A stretch of DNA of 64,000 bases from Carposina sasakii. Taxonomy: Eukaryota > Arthropoda > Insecta > Lepidoptera > Carposinidae. The notes below the pieces were generated by a model. That model saw nothing but the letters and a program-made list of their open reading frames with translations. It was not told the DNA's origin and searched no databases. Below, in pieces: positions 21,250-33,400 of the stretch (its first letter is position 1; every line of letters starts with the position of its first letter). The stretch spans positions 6,076,001-6,140,000 of the forward strand of contig CP053148.1 in NCBI GenBank assembly GCA_014607495.2. The letters are read 5' to 3'. The position numbers and the translations under genes were made by a program.

Positions 21250-22095
21250 ATAGGGAAAAATTATTGAGTCTTGTACTTTTGATAATATAAAATCAGCCTA
21301 GATACGACTTGTTGATGGGTAATTGTAGAGATAGATTGCTTCAATATCGAAAGCAATCATTTCACATAAATTCCACCCCCTTCAGTCAAAGATTTATGTG
21401 AAATGATTGCTTCCGATATTGAATTCCATCCGACATTGAAGCAATCTGGAGTAAAGCATCTATCCCTACAATTATTAATCAACAAGTTGTATCTAGGCTG
21501 ATTTTATATTATCAAAGTACAATAATGTGAAAAAATTACGTAATGACTCCAAAAAGGAGATATTCTACGATGACTCAATAAATAAGTTGTTTGATATCCG
21601 ACAAATAATTTAAAAGAACTGGCCACTTTCATCATGAAAGTTTACGCACCAAATTGGTTTGATATCAAGTCAAAATCCTCTTGTAAATTTGGTCCGATTC
21701 ACATCTTTAATATGGTCAAAAGAAGTATGTATTTGCGAGATGACTTAAAAAGTGTTGTCTTCAATACTATTCAAAGAAATGCTTTCTTCATGCACCCAGA
21801 AAATCTATTGCTATAACATCCATTATTCAACTCAACATTTCGTTCTAATCCATAAGTAGTGTTTAATCACATGACAATATGTAGATAACATCATTATCAG
21901 TGAATTTGATTGGATTATTAAATATAGGATACCGGAAATCTTTACGCGTTTTAGGCATTTTTTACCAAAATTTACTTGACTTTGGCACTATTTCAAAACC
22001 ATAACTCTTTTTTGAGGATAGGCTTATAAGTAAAAATATTAGTTTTTTTGAAACTATTATCTCAATGCGCCACCTGAAAATAAAGTGATCAGAGT
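21250..22095 (+). mobile_element. Partial copy of the unclassified TAGGGTGGA DNA element
   Basis: Matches 33790-34560 of the element at 33690-35206 in reverse orientation. Shared parts include TTTATGTGAAATGATTGCTT and a 60-residue frame with APNWFDIKSKSSCKFGP and QRNAFFMHPENLLL (21634-21816) that differs from its counterpart at one residue. The homology ends abruptly after CACCTGAAAATAAAG, so the terminus is lost. The region 21300-21500 is itself partly inverted and duplicated (GATTGCTTCAATATCG vs CGATATTGAATTCC). Confidence 0.6.
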
Positions 22096-23530
22096 TCAGA
22101 TCCAAAAATTTTGAACAATAGCAATTTTAAAAAATGTAGAAGAAAAGTTGTTAAATATTCCCCATCCAATTCCAGTAAAAGAAAACCGCAAGCCCTTTCA
22201 ACCTATCACCAAACCTTTCCACTGCGAACGTTTCGTCGACAGAACGATTCATTCATGAGTGAATCGACGACAGAATCTTTCACCAAAGAAGGCTTCGTCG
22301 ACAACTCTTATTTGGGCATGATTTGACACTACTATAACCTAAATTTTTGAAAAGTTAAATAAATATTTGCAAATGAAAAATAACTTTTATTAACAATAAT
22401 TACCTGCACAACACGATTACTTATTATTATTACCAAAACAAAAAATCAACAAATCAACTAGGATTAACAAAAATAATCCTGACGTTCATAGGACACATTA
22501 TTTTGTGTTAATTCAATGAGAAATGTGCGCCCAGCCTTTTTAGTAGGTTTTTATGTCCATATCATCCTTTTCTGATAAATGGTGAGTAATCCTGTCTTGA
22601 TAGTTTGATTTTTTTTTCTCTTAAGCGTTGGTTTCGAGGAATTAATGAGTTCGATAGTGCATTGCATAGACGATGCATGGGGGGCAGAGGTAGTTTTAGT
22701 TTTCGCCGCGTATGACGGACGGAAACGTTGAGAGGCTTTAGTAAAGCTAAGATTTTCATCGCTTCGCTTCGGCACATATTAGTAATAGTTTTCTTTTAAA
22801 AAATCCCGTTTGTCCCTTTCTGTGGGAATTTCGGAAAATCCGTTCTTAGTGCTTCTTCGCAGTCTCTAATGAAAAATATGCTCGATTTCAGCTACATATG
22901 TAGGTATAGCGGCTTTCGCATAAATTTTGAATTCCCGTTTGTCCCCTTCCCGTAGGAATTTCGGAAAACCTATTCTTATAGCCTATGTTTATCCGGGTCC
23001 AATAAGGATCCTAACGGTGAAATTTTTTTTGTAATCGGCACAGGAGTTTTAAAGTTCATTCACACATAAATTACAAATCTCCTCTTTGTAATATTAGTGT
23101 AGATTATTATTACTATGCTATGTACTACTACTATACACACATAAGTCTAAGTGTCGACTAAAATATCAATTAACAACCCGACGTGGTTTTCCCAATACTT
23201 ACAGTTAACTACCTACTAATAAATAAACCCATTTATAGCCAATTTCAATACACTACTAGATATCAAAAAGAAATTTATTCGTTCATATTTGAAATTTTGT
23301 ATGAAAACAACAAAAAAAAGAAATCTCCAGATCAGTAATTCAAATTGACCGTTAGTTAGTGCACCTTTGACAGCGAAGTTCGAAAAGTTATGCATTTCCA
23401 ATAAGTAACATTCATTTAGGTAGAGTGTTCGTTAAATGCTCTAACATTTCGTACTCCATTTCGTCTGTCGCAGGTATGAATACAAGTATAAAGTAAGAAA
23501 TTCATAGTCTTTTCAAGAATATTTATAGCA
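22096..23530. other. Unassigned DNA with one repeat fragment
   Basis: A 71-residue open frame at 22111-22326 is basic and serine-rich but has no recognisable domain. 22800-23103 carries two 127-bp-type repeat units. Otherwise nothing recognised. Confidence 0.35.
22800..23103 (+). repeat. 127-bp-type repeat units with tail
   Basis: Two units with GAATTCCCGTTTGTCCCC and CTTATAGCCTATGTTTATCC, then the same ATATTAGTGTAGAT tail as at 16003. Confidence 0.65.
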
Positions 23531-23862
23531 TTTACTCGTGGACGTCCGCGACTCCTACCGCGTGGCCTACAGAAAAAAACAAAATGTCGAAATTATCCGG
23601 GATAAAAACAATTTCCCGGGATAAAAAGTAGCCTATAGATATGTTAAGTGGGACAATATATTCCTGAAAACTGTATCGAAATCGGTTCAGCCGTTTCTGA
23701 GATAAGCGTGCACAAACGCACAGACAAAAATTCAAAAAAATCATTATTTTGGGTACTATTGCGTTGATAAAGGTCTCTTATAATACTCGTATTTTTTCTC
23801 ATATATCTTCCATGTACAGACAGCGATCCGTTACATTTTTATTATATGTATAGACAGATATA
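23531..23862 (+). repeat. Dispersed repeat family A
   Basis: Degraded head (GTGGACGTCCGCGACTCC) and the usual core and tail (TTTTATTATATGTATAGA). Confidence 0.65.
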
Positions 23863-24391
23863 GATTGACTCTGACGGAGTAGTGTTTCCGTCAATGAACG
23901 GCAAACCACTTTATTGCCTAAATAGTAGTTTAACAGCGAGAGCAGCATTCTTTTAACTTATAAAAGAAAATAACACTTAAATGTATAAGTGTTAAGAAAC
24001 AAATTGGTAGAACAGGTTCCTAACGACCGCAGATTGAATGATCGATTCACTAGAATTCTGTCTGTCGCTACCTCGCTCCAAGCATGAACAATAGCGTTCA
24101 CGGCTTATGTTGTTTAGGTAGTCTCTACTAGTGATTCTGCATGGTTACATCACAAATGTACTCTACATCGCCGCTACCAAATATTCACAGTAAAAACTTT
24201 TCATCTAATGCTTGATTACGATCGTTCCAGCGAATACCGCGTCATGGCATTAAAGCGTAATGATATATTACAAAAAAGAGTGCATGAAAACAGTGGTTAC
24301 AGTCGTGCGCCGAGAGCCGGCGGGAGGTGCGCGTGAGTGTCCCATATTTAAAGCGATCGACTCCCGCACGTTGATCGCGAACTATTCCAAT
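23863..24391. other. Upstream region of the P450 gene
   Basis: Unique-looking sequence with no repeat recognised. A possible TATA-like TATTTAAA lies at 24345-24352, about 40 bp before the start codon; no convincing initiator is seen between them. Confidence 0.35.
24345..24352 (+). promoter_or_regulatory. Possible TATA-like box of the P450 gene
   Basis: TATTTAAA about 40 bp upstream of ATG 24392. A transcript starting 25-30 bp downstream would leave a very short leader, so this is tentative; an upstream non-coding exon is equally possible. Confidence 0.25.
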
Positions 24392-24488
24392 ATGATCTCA
24401 GTGTTCTGGCTCCTTGTAATATTGCTGCTCGTATTAGCTGTTGTGGTTCTTTATCAAAACACAAGGAAACCGAAAAAATTTCCACCAG
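24392..24488 (+). CDS. P450 exon 1
   Basis: Start codon to donor CCAG|GTATTT; 32 codons plus one base. Encodes the ER membrane anchor. The ATG is preferred over upstream in-frame codons because it places the hydrophobic helix right at the N-terminus. Confidence 0.88.
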
Positions 24489-27400
24489 GTATTTATTGGT
24501 ATCAGTTTCTTTTGTAGATAAATTCTAAACTTGGTTTTGCGATTAACTATTGTCTATATTTTACGTTAGGAGAACCTTAACCTCCAAGGGCAGCGCGTGT
24601 GACTTGTTTCGTCCATATTATGTCATAGTCGCGTGTTGTGTGATATTTTGTAACTAACTAACCATGTGGCTAGCGTAAGTCGTGATAGATGTATTGAATG
24701 ACATGATTCTTAAAACTGCGAGCATAATTTAGTTTCGTCATTCGAGAGAGTTATTTCGAAGTTCTGTGATGTCTTTATAGTAAAGTATAGTTTTCTTTTT
24801 TTCTGCGAAACTGCGTTGTGTGTGTAAAGTACGTTTATTTTATAAAATTTCGAAACAGCATAATTATTTGTAAAGAAAAACTTAGGTGTTTGCCTTGTAC
24901 CTAGTGCCAAAAAAAATTAGACACCACTTACGAGATATACCAGACTATTATGGCATACTGCCATAATTTAATTATTATGTATATAACATTGAATAATACA
25001 CCAATAAATTAAGTTATTCCAACGAGAATATGGAGAAGATAAGCAGCTGTCGGAATTAAGTGCTTCTGTTGCTTTGTAGTTATTTATAATGGATTGCAAA
25101 GGGTTCCCTTATTTGATGATAAGATTAAGAAGTACCTACTCAAATGACGTAAGGACATCCAATCTATCTATCATCCAATCCATTTATACTTAAAATATTA
25201 GTGGTTGCCAGTGGTCAGCGGGCTCTTTGATGCTGAGATAATAAATTAAGTTAGGTACTCGTGTTTTTTAAAATATTCTCTTTGCAAATTCTATTGTAAA
25301 CTTTGGTAGCTTTGCATTTAAGTTCTTAATTAGCAGATTGCCTACATGTTTTCGGAAGAAAAGCTTTTAATTTATTTTGTTATTATATAACACTAAATTA
25401 AAAATAAGTAAAATGTTATATCTTATTCGTTAGGCACATTTTAGTAGTCTCATTCATGGGCTCACTGTGCTAGCAACCAACGAAATGGATTATGATGATG
25501 GTTACATGAAAATGAAGATTTTTGGTTTGTTACTTTTTTCTATATTACTTGTCTATCTATATTTATTGAAACATTTTAGAAAATATTTCGAAACGACTGT
25601 TGCTTTGCGCAATACATACCATGTACCATTGACGAGTGAGCAAGTAATTTTTTTATTATCTACGTCCTAATTGTTATACAAATTCGCTTCTGCGCGCGAA
25701 ACCTGTCAAGGCCTAATGCCAGATTTCCACTTCTGTGATGCTGGACCGGCTGACTTACCGGCATTCCACAAATGCCGAAATTAAGACTAATGGTAAAGGA
25801 CATTAATGAATACTTCGAGCAAAAAAGGGCAAAATAAATCGCGTTCGCTGTTTATATAGTTTATCCCGAAAGAAAGGCAAGGTGAACTAACCCCATACAG
25901 CCATTGTCTTTAGTAAAATGAATTCTGAATTTATGATAAATGATAATGATGATGAACAGGAACGTCAGGAAAATCCTCAAAAACGAGTACAAAATTGCAG
26001 AAAAAACTTACATGAGCCCATGAAGAGATTGTATACCGACTAAAGTTTCACTCAGCTTACATGCATATAAAACCATGCATATGCACTAGAATCACATCAC
26101 ACTTAAACAAGATATAACTTATCTACCAGAAAACATCACTTTACGGACACATGCAAGCCATTTACAAATAAATTTTGATTTTCACAAGAAAATTACACCC
26201 GCTCCCTTCCAGATTTTCCCGCCGAATCAACGTTCGTTGTTGTATAGGAGCCCCCGTAAAAGATATATATTTTTTTTATATTGACATTGTTCTCTTGAAA
26301 CAGTGGGTCAGTGAATTAGTTAATTCAACCGAGCATTTCGTCACTGATCTAAAGCTTTTAAAACTCGTGGGATCCGACTTACGATTACATTTCGCACCTG
26401 CACTTGTCAATGTGTAAGTAATAATATTTAACCTATACTTTCCGTACTCACAATATTTTATGTACTCGTATGTATCTGCTTACCTATCTGATCCAACCAA
26501 TACAAACCAAGTGCAAAGAAGTTAGGGTAGCTCCTACCGACGAGCATACACAGGTTTTCCTATTTCTATTTTTGAGCTGATTTTAGAATCAAGTTGGTAA
26601 GTACGGTAGTGATGCCGTAACACCGTGAGGCGAAAAATTACGCCTAAGTTGATAGGTAGGTAATATATTAATAAAAACAGGCCAAGTGCGAGCCGTTTTA
26701 GTCTGCTACCTTAGTCTAAATATATAATAATCTAATATCTTGGTGTGCAACTTTTGGTAATGTATCTACAGCACGGGTAGTAATCAAAGAACAAAATCTA
26801 TGGTCCTTACAAACTGTTAGAGCAATTTACCGGCTGACGCATATTTGACGTTTCTCTCCCTACCCTGACCTCTCACTTCTCCTCTGTCGCCTGATGTTGA
26901 GTATGAGTTGTCAATGTCCCTTCCTCTTTCTTTAGTTTGTTTCTGAGTATGTGGTCTGTGGATATGTGCTTTTATTTTCGTGTTTCGTCATTTATAGTGT
27001 TTGTGTTTTATTTTCGCTATTTTTTGATACTTTTATTAATATAGGGACGTTTCTAGTGTTTAATTACGACAGGACGTTTCAAGTTTAATGTTAGTTGTGT
27101 ATTTATTTTACGAAGACATTGAAAGAGATGCAAGAAGAAAGTTGAGGTTATCCGTCCTTGATATTTTAACTTCCGAGTTAAAGAAGTTTTCTGTAGGGTC
27201 CGCCCTATAGATAGTTGATTTGAGTCAAGTGAGGGTGTATAGTATAACTTCAGAAACAATGAAGGGATTAGGCCACTCTGCCTCGTGATGATCACTCATT
27301 GATACCTACATATTGAACTGGAAGTTACATGTATGTGTGTATGTTGTCAAAGAAAAGGCATTATGTTTCCAGTTGTTAAGTTTCAATGATAATAACTATG

Positions 27401-30400
27401 AACTGTCAAAAAAGATAGCCGATATGGAAGCTGATCATATGATCTGCTGGAAGTAGAAACTGATCATGCTTTTGGGTTGGTACACTCTCACAATATCAAT
27501 TTCTCCTCAAGTCACATGAAACGTAGATTCCAATTGCGTGATCAAATTTCACCAAGACAATATGGTCGATTCCGGCAGTCACACTTAAACCTAAAGGTAA
27601 ATTTAGTCCTACCTGTCCTTTTCTCTCTCAGCCATTTATGTTAAGAACAGAGAGAGATAGACCTGACTAAGATTAGGTTTAAGTGTGACCGCTGGAATCG
27701 ACCCTAATGTATTTAATAATTTTAACAATTTTCTGGATATTATATCCACCGGAAAATCTATTAGTGATTGTTACTGACATTTTCTACTTACTGTTTTGAC
27801 TAGATAATGAAGTTGTAGTATATACAACGGAAATTGACCTATCCATCGGAATATGTGGTTAGATACTTTGGCTACATAACTAAACTTAAACCATAATTAT
27901 AAAAGCCAAGCTTTTATTTGATTTCCTTGCTTGTGAAAATCATATTTGTTTGTAAGCAGCTTTATTTGTGAAAATTTTATTGTCTACAATAAAGCACAAG
28001 ACCAAGGCTTAGTACTAGAATATTTTATAAATATTTCACTAAGTCAATGTATTTTCAACTGGTGCAATATAATTATGTAATAGGATTTTGAAAGGCATGG
28101 ACTTAGGTATGTAATGTAGGCTACATAATATATGGCATTGCCACCAATACACGCTTAAGTTTACAATAAATGTAAGAAAAAGTAGATAATTGAATGAATA
28201 TTAAAAAATCTGTGTGTTTTATTTGGCCTTCTTAACTAAATAATATATGTTATACGAATAAATAATATTATATTGTAGTAATCAAAAATGTAATTGCCTA
28301 ATAAGATTTTTTTTAAATTATAGGCTGTTGAGTCTACGGTTCTTTTGCCTACCATTTGTGACGCATAAAAAAATATCCGCGTCAGTCGGTATTTTGCTCT
28401 ATAAGGTTCAAACCAAATGTATAGAAGACGTCCGTCTGATGCGTTAGCATCTCTACTTAGTCTGTGATCTGCAGTAACTTGCTTGACACGTTCCCGCAGT
28501 CAAACTGTTATAACAGTTTTGCAGGATATTGTACAATCACAAATTGTAAACTTAATAAATAAATAAATGAAGGGTTCCGTACCATCGACTAGGTAAACAA
28601 ATTTCATATTGTAACATTTTTTAGTTTTCTTTATGTATGTGTGGGAGCCCCTCAATTAAGTATTTATTTTATTTTCTTATTTATTATTAAAGTAAAAATA
28701 CCTGAATATTTTATGAATATTTCAAGTACCCATCTGTTGCTATTAACTATTCATATCGAGCAAAACATCGCGTTTGTTGTATGGGAGGCCCCCTTAAATA
28801 TTGATTTCGTTTTTAGTATGTACTAGTGGACGCCTGCGACTCCGTCCGCGTGGACTACAGAAAAAACAAAATGCCGATATTATCCGGGATAAAAAGTATC
28901 CTATATGTTAAGTGGGACCTGTCACAATATATTCCTGAAAACTGCATCGAAATCGGTTCAGCCGTTTCTGAGATTAGCGTGCACAAACGCACAGACAAAT
29001 CGACAAGTAGACAAAAATTTAAAAAATCATCGTTTTTGGTTCTATTGCGTTGATAAAGGTCTCCTATAATATTTTTTCTCATATATCTTCCATGTACAGA
29101 CAGCGATCCGATACATTTTTATTATATGTATAAATTTGTTGTTATAGCGGCAACAGAAACACATAATTTTTGAAAATTTCAATTGTCTAACTATAGCGGT
29201 TCTTGAGATACAGCCTGGTGACAGACGGACGAACGAACTGACAGCAAAGTCTTAGTAATAGGAACACGTTTCTGTGTACGGACCACTAAAAATGAAATTA
29301 AATGTGTAGTTAATAATTTAACAGTTGAAACGTGTATTTAGGCAGCCACAAAAACAGGTCTCCCGTTAATCTTTATTCATAATATTTGTTTGTGAACTAA
29401 ATTGCCACTTAGCTATACCCGATGACAGTTGGCGTCAGGCAAGCACCCGGCCGTAAAACAAGTGCCAAATCTTTCGAAAGAAACAATATTGCGCCGACAA
29501 CCTCATAAAAAATTATTTGTTTGTTGAACTACATAGATATGCCAATCAGTTTTGCTACGATTTAAAATCCGAATTGCCTAAAAATTTGTCTAAAATAATT
29601 ACTATTTTAATAGGTCCAACATGGTACCCGCTGCTAGGATGCAGTCACGTCGTGCAGGTTATGAGCAAGAAGCACGGATCTCAGTGGAAAGGCTTGCTGG
29701 AACTAGCTAGGGTCTACTCTACACAGGTAATATACTATGGTTACAGAAGTTTTATGGTCTCATTTGTATCAAACAATAAGATACTTTTGGATTGCTTGTT
29801 ACTATGCCTAGAGACAGGTAGATTTACACAGGTACACACTTAGGTACAGTAAAATCTGCCCTTTGTGCCTACTAAGAAAAAAAATTGCACCCGCCCTTGC
29901 CTAGAGCAAGATATCTTGTTTGCGTTGTAGTTTTGTACAATTTATATTTTTAAATTTTATACTATACACAGGTACTGATCAACAGTTCCGCGTGATCTTC
30001 AGCGTAACCTACTCGTACAATCTACAATGAAATGTACTCCTTTTGAAAAGAAGTAAAGTTAAAGTCTGACTTACATTTCTAGGTGCTTGGATTAAAATTA
30101 GGTCTAGAGCAATTAATAGTAGTCTACGGAGAGAAAAATGTACGACAAGTCTTTACTGAGAAGGAGTTTGAGGGTAGACCGAATAGCTTCTTCATAAAAC
30201 TGCGATGTCTTGGGAAACGAATGGGTATGTATACGTAATCGTGTAATAGATCTATAATAGATACATATAAATCCCTTGAATCTGTTATATTAGGTATCAT
30301 CATCATCATCAGCCTATTGCAGTCCACTGCTGGACGTAGGCCTCCCCGGGGCACGCCACAGGACTGCCATGGGGGGGTATTTGCCCATAGTGACCACGCT

Positions 30401-33400
30401 GGGCAGGCGGGTTGGTGACCGCAGTTTATATTTTGGACTATGTTGTCAACACGGAAAGCGCTGCTGCCCACCTCCTGGAAACCCTTAATCGCCTCGTACG
30501 ATACCCACGGGCAGACTCGGGGTGGTATGAATTCTACTCTGCCGGCACCACGCGGCCAATATTAGGTATACTTTATCAAAAACTACCGGAGTGATTTCCA
30601 TGAGGAAGCAGGCATAGGAAACAAATTATGTCTTAGCGAGGATTAATAACATTATTTAAAAGAAGTGGTAGGTGCCAGTGGCTCCTATGGGTCTATTAGA
30701 TTAGAATAAATATCCTGGAATAAACATGGATTCACTCTCGAAAGCAATATGAAGGGTATGAGGTAGCTAATAAAAAAATATCGTATTAGTATAAGTAGCC
30801 AAGCAGAAATTTTCTTTTGGCATGTTTTCATAATAAATGTCTTTATTAAAGGGATCACATTTGCCGATGGTCCACTATGGAGGGAACAAAGACAGTTCAC
30901 AGTGAAACATCTAAAACACGTTGGATTTGGGAAGACAGAAATGGAGCAGGACATTCAGCACGAAATGCAACAAATATTAGACAGTATAGAACGACAAAAA
31001 CGAAAGGCTATAGATCCTAAAACTATATTGAGCAAGGCTGTCATGAATGTTCTATGGAAATATGTAGCAGGTAATTTAAGCTTGGTCAGAGTTTACACTT
31101 AGGAAAATGAGTCGTCAAGGAAGGAAAATTGTTTTTCTCGCGTATGCTGTGTCTTCGTTGCTTCTAGTATACTATATTAGTAATGTAATGTAATAATGTT
31201 ATTTTAGGGGAAAAAATTGACGAAAAACGCCTCGAATACTTATTGGGACTATTTTATGCCAGATCGAAAGCCTTTTCAATGGCCGGTGGTTGGCTTAACC
31301 AGGTGCCATGGATTCGACACATATTTCCTAAACTGAGCGGCTATGAACTCATATCAAAGATGAATCAGCAAATTTCAGATATTATTGAGGTAACATGATT
31401 CTTTTGTTTCATACAAGGGTAGAGCAGAGCTTTGTGAAAGATTTCTAGCGAAGTTTTTCTGTCTGCATGTGTAGGTAATTATGAATGTTATTTTTTAAAG
31501 TCTATTTAATAAATAACATTCAATAAATGCAAATTGTGCTCTTTATTTATGTAAGTTTTGATTTTTTTTAGTAAAGTTTAGATACCCTGCCACAAGGTGA
31601 ATAGATATCTAGATATGAGGTAATTTAGAATAATTATTTCAGGAAGCTATAACAAAACACAAGAATAATGCGGTAGGAGGAAGTGATTTTATATATTTGT
31701 ATTTGAAGGAGATGAAGGAAGGAAAGCTCTCGTTTAACGGTAAGTTGAAGCTACTGGGTAGCTAACACCAGAGACATTGCGCCTTTTAGTTTAAGATTAG
31801 TGGACGCTTGCGACTTAATAACACATAATGTTCCTATGAGAATTTCTAAAAATCCTTTCTTATCGGATGCGTACGTCCGTCATACAAAACCCACATATCT
31901 GTCTTTTTTTTGTTATACCCAAGTTAACATAACACGAAGAGGAGTTGCTATAGGTGTATATTATATGTAATGGAACAAAATATTAGTTCCCTCAAATATA
32001 CAGCGAGAATACCTTTTTGGGGTACCTAAATGAACAATGCACAATATTCTAAGGGCCACTCAAATTTGTTTTGTTTTTAACTTAGAACTCCATCAAGGAG
32101 GATGGACAGAAAGTCCCCACCGACCAATAACGACCGGACGTACGAGTATATAGTTGGAAAGCTCTTTTTGTGACTATGAATTGTTTCTATTGGGCTGATT
32201 CTGATTTGGGTTGAAATCGTTGTGTGAAAAAGTTATAGCTGATAACTTTGTGATGTGACCCATCCCATACATTTTTGCCCATCATCCTTTGGCAGTGCCC
32301 TTTGAAGGCGCTAGAACATAACCTATATTATTTTGCTGTAGCAGTCTGCGCTCGCAAACAAATCGGGCTTTAATAAATATCTAATCATTCTCTGTCGCCT
32401 TCCGATACCCAATGACTTATGTTCCTGTGTCTGGCGTACAAAAAATTTAATAGGTATGCTTTGTCGGTTATGGCATCATTGACGAGGGTTTAATGTTTGC
32501 CATGGTTTACCAAGTGCCGTAGCTACCCGCTCTAAGGGATTAGAACCTTAGAACACATTAAAGTTTTGATTTCGATACTAGAAACGCACTGTGGTCTCAA
32601 ATTTCCACCAACCCAGTAGCGCCATCTCTATCGATCAAATATCACTATCTAAAACGCACTCTACATTCTCGTTGATTCCCGTAGAGGCCGTAGTATTGTC
32701 CTTAACATTTCAAATTTTACATGTTAACATTTGGCCGAAATAGATTATTTATGGTGGAAAAGTGTCACAACATTATCGAGTTCACTATTCTTATACAGTT
32801 TGCAGGAATATTGAGCGCGCTTAAAAGGTACCTACTAGCACTTGCAGGGCATACTAGATACCTAACTTTACCTACCTACATGCTTGGTAGAGCTATTTGG
32901 CTGCATTGAAAAATATCACCAATTTTATTTTTTGCACAATAAGATGACTAATACCAGACTTACTACAAAAATAAAAATTTATTACGACGACTGGTACCAC
33001 CCACCAAAAATTATTCGACGGTGAAAAGGTAAAAACGCTAAAGCGCCACTTTTCTCAAAGAGAGTGAGTTAGACCCACTACTCACCTTTTGTCTGATAGA
33101 TAAGTTATCAGTGATAACACATTTACAAAAAATGTAACTTTAGCGTTTTTGTCTTTCCAGTGTCGAATCATTTTTGGTGGTTTTATTCACACCGGTGTAT
33201 ATAATAATATTATATTTGTTTCTGTTTGTTTTCAGAAGAGCAACTTAAGATCATATGCCTCGATCTGTTAATAGCGGGGTCGCAAACAACTAGTAACCTT
33301 CTTCTATTTGCCCTGCTTTCCGTCTTAAGGCATCGAAGGGTGCAGGAGAAAATTTATGCTGAAATCAAAGATGTGGTCGGCGATGAAACTCCGCGTTGGT

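Larger units (their letters stand above)
24489..29613 (+). other. P450 intron 1 (5.1 kb)
   Basis: The longest P450 intron. Contains a reversed family B repeat (25858-26190), a MITE family D copy (27564-27703), and a dispersed repeat (about 28560-29285) split by a family A insertion. Remaining sequence is unassigned; 26683-26715 has GGCCAAGTGCGAGCCG, a fragment of another common repeat. Confidence 0.7.

Noticed and set aside
24260..24391. Longer P450 N-terminus from an upstream in-frame codon
   Set aside because: It would place a charged leader before the membrane anchor, unlike microsomal P450s; ATG 24392 gives the usual anchor directly.
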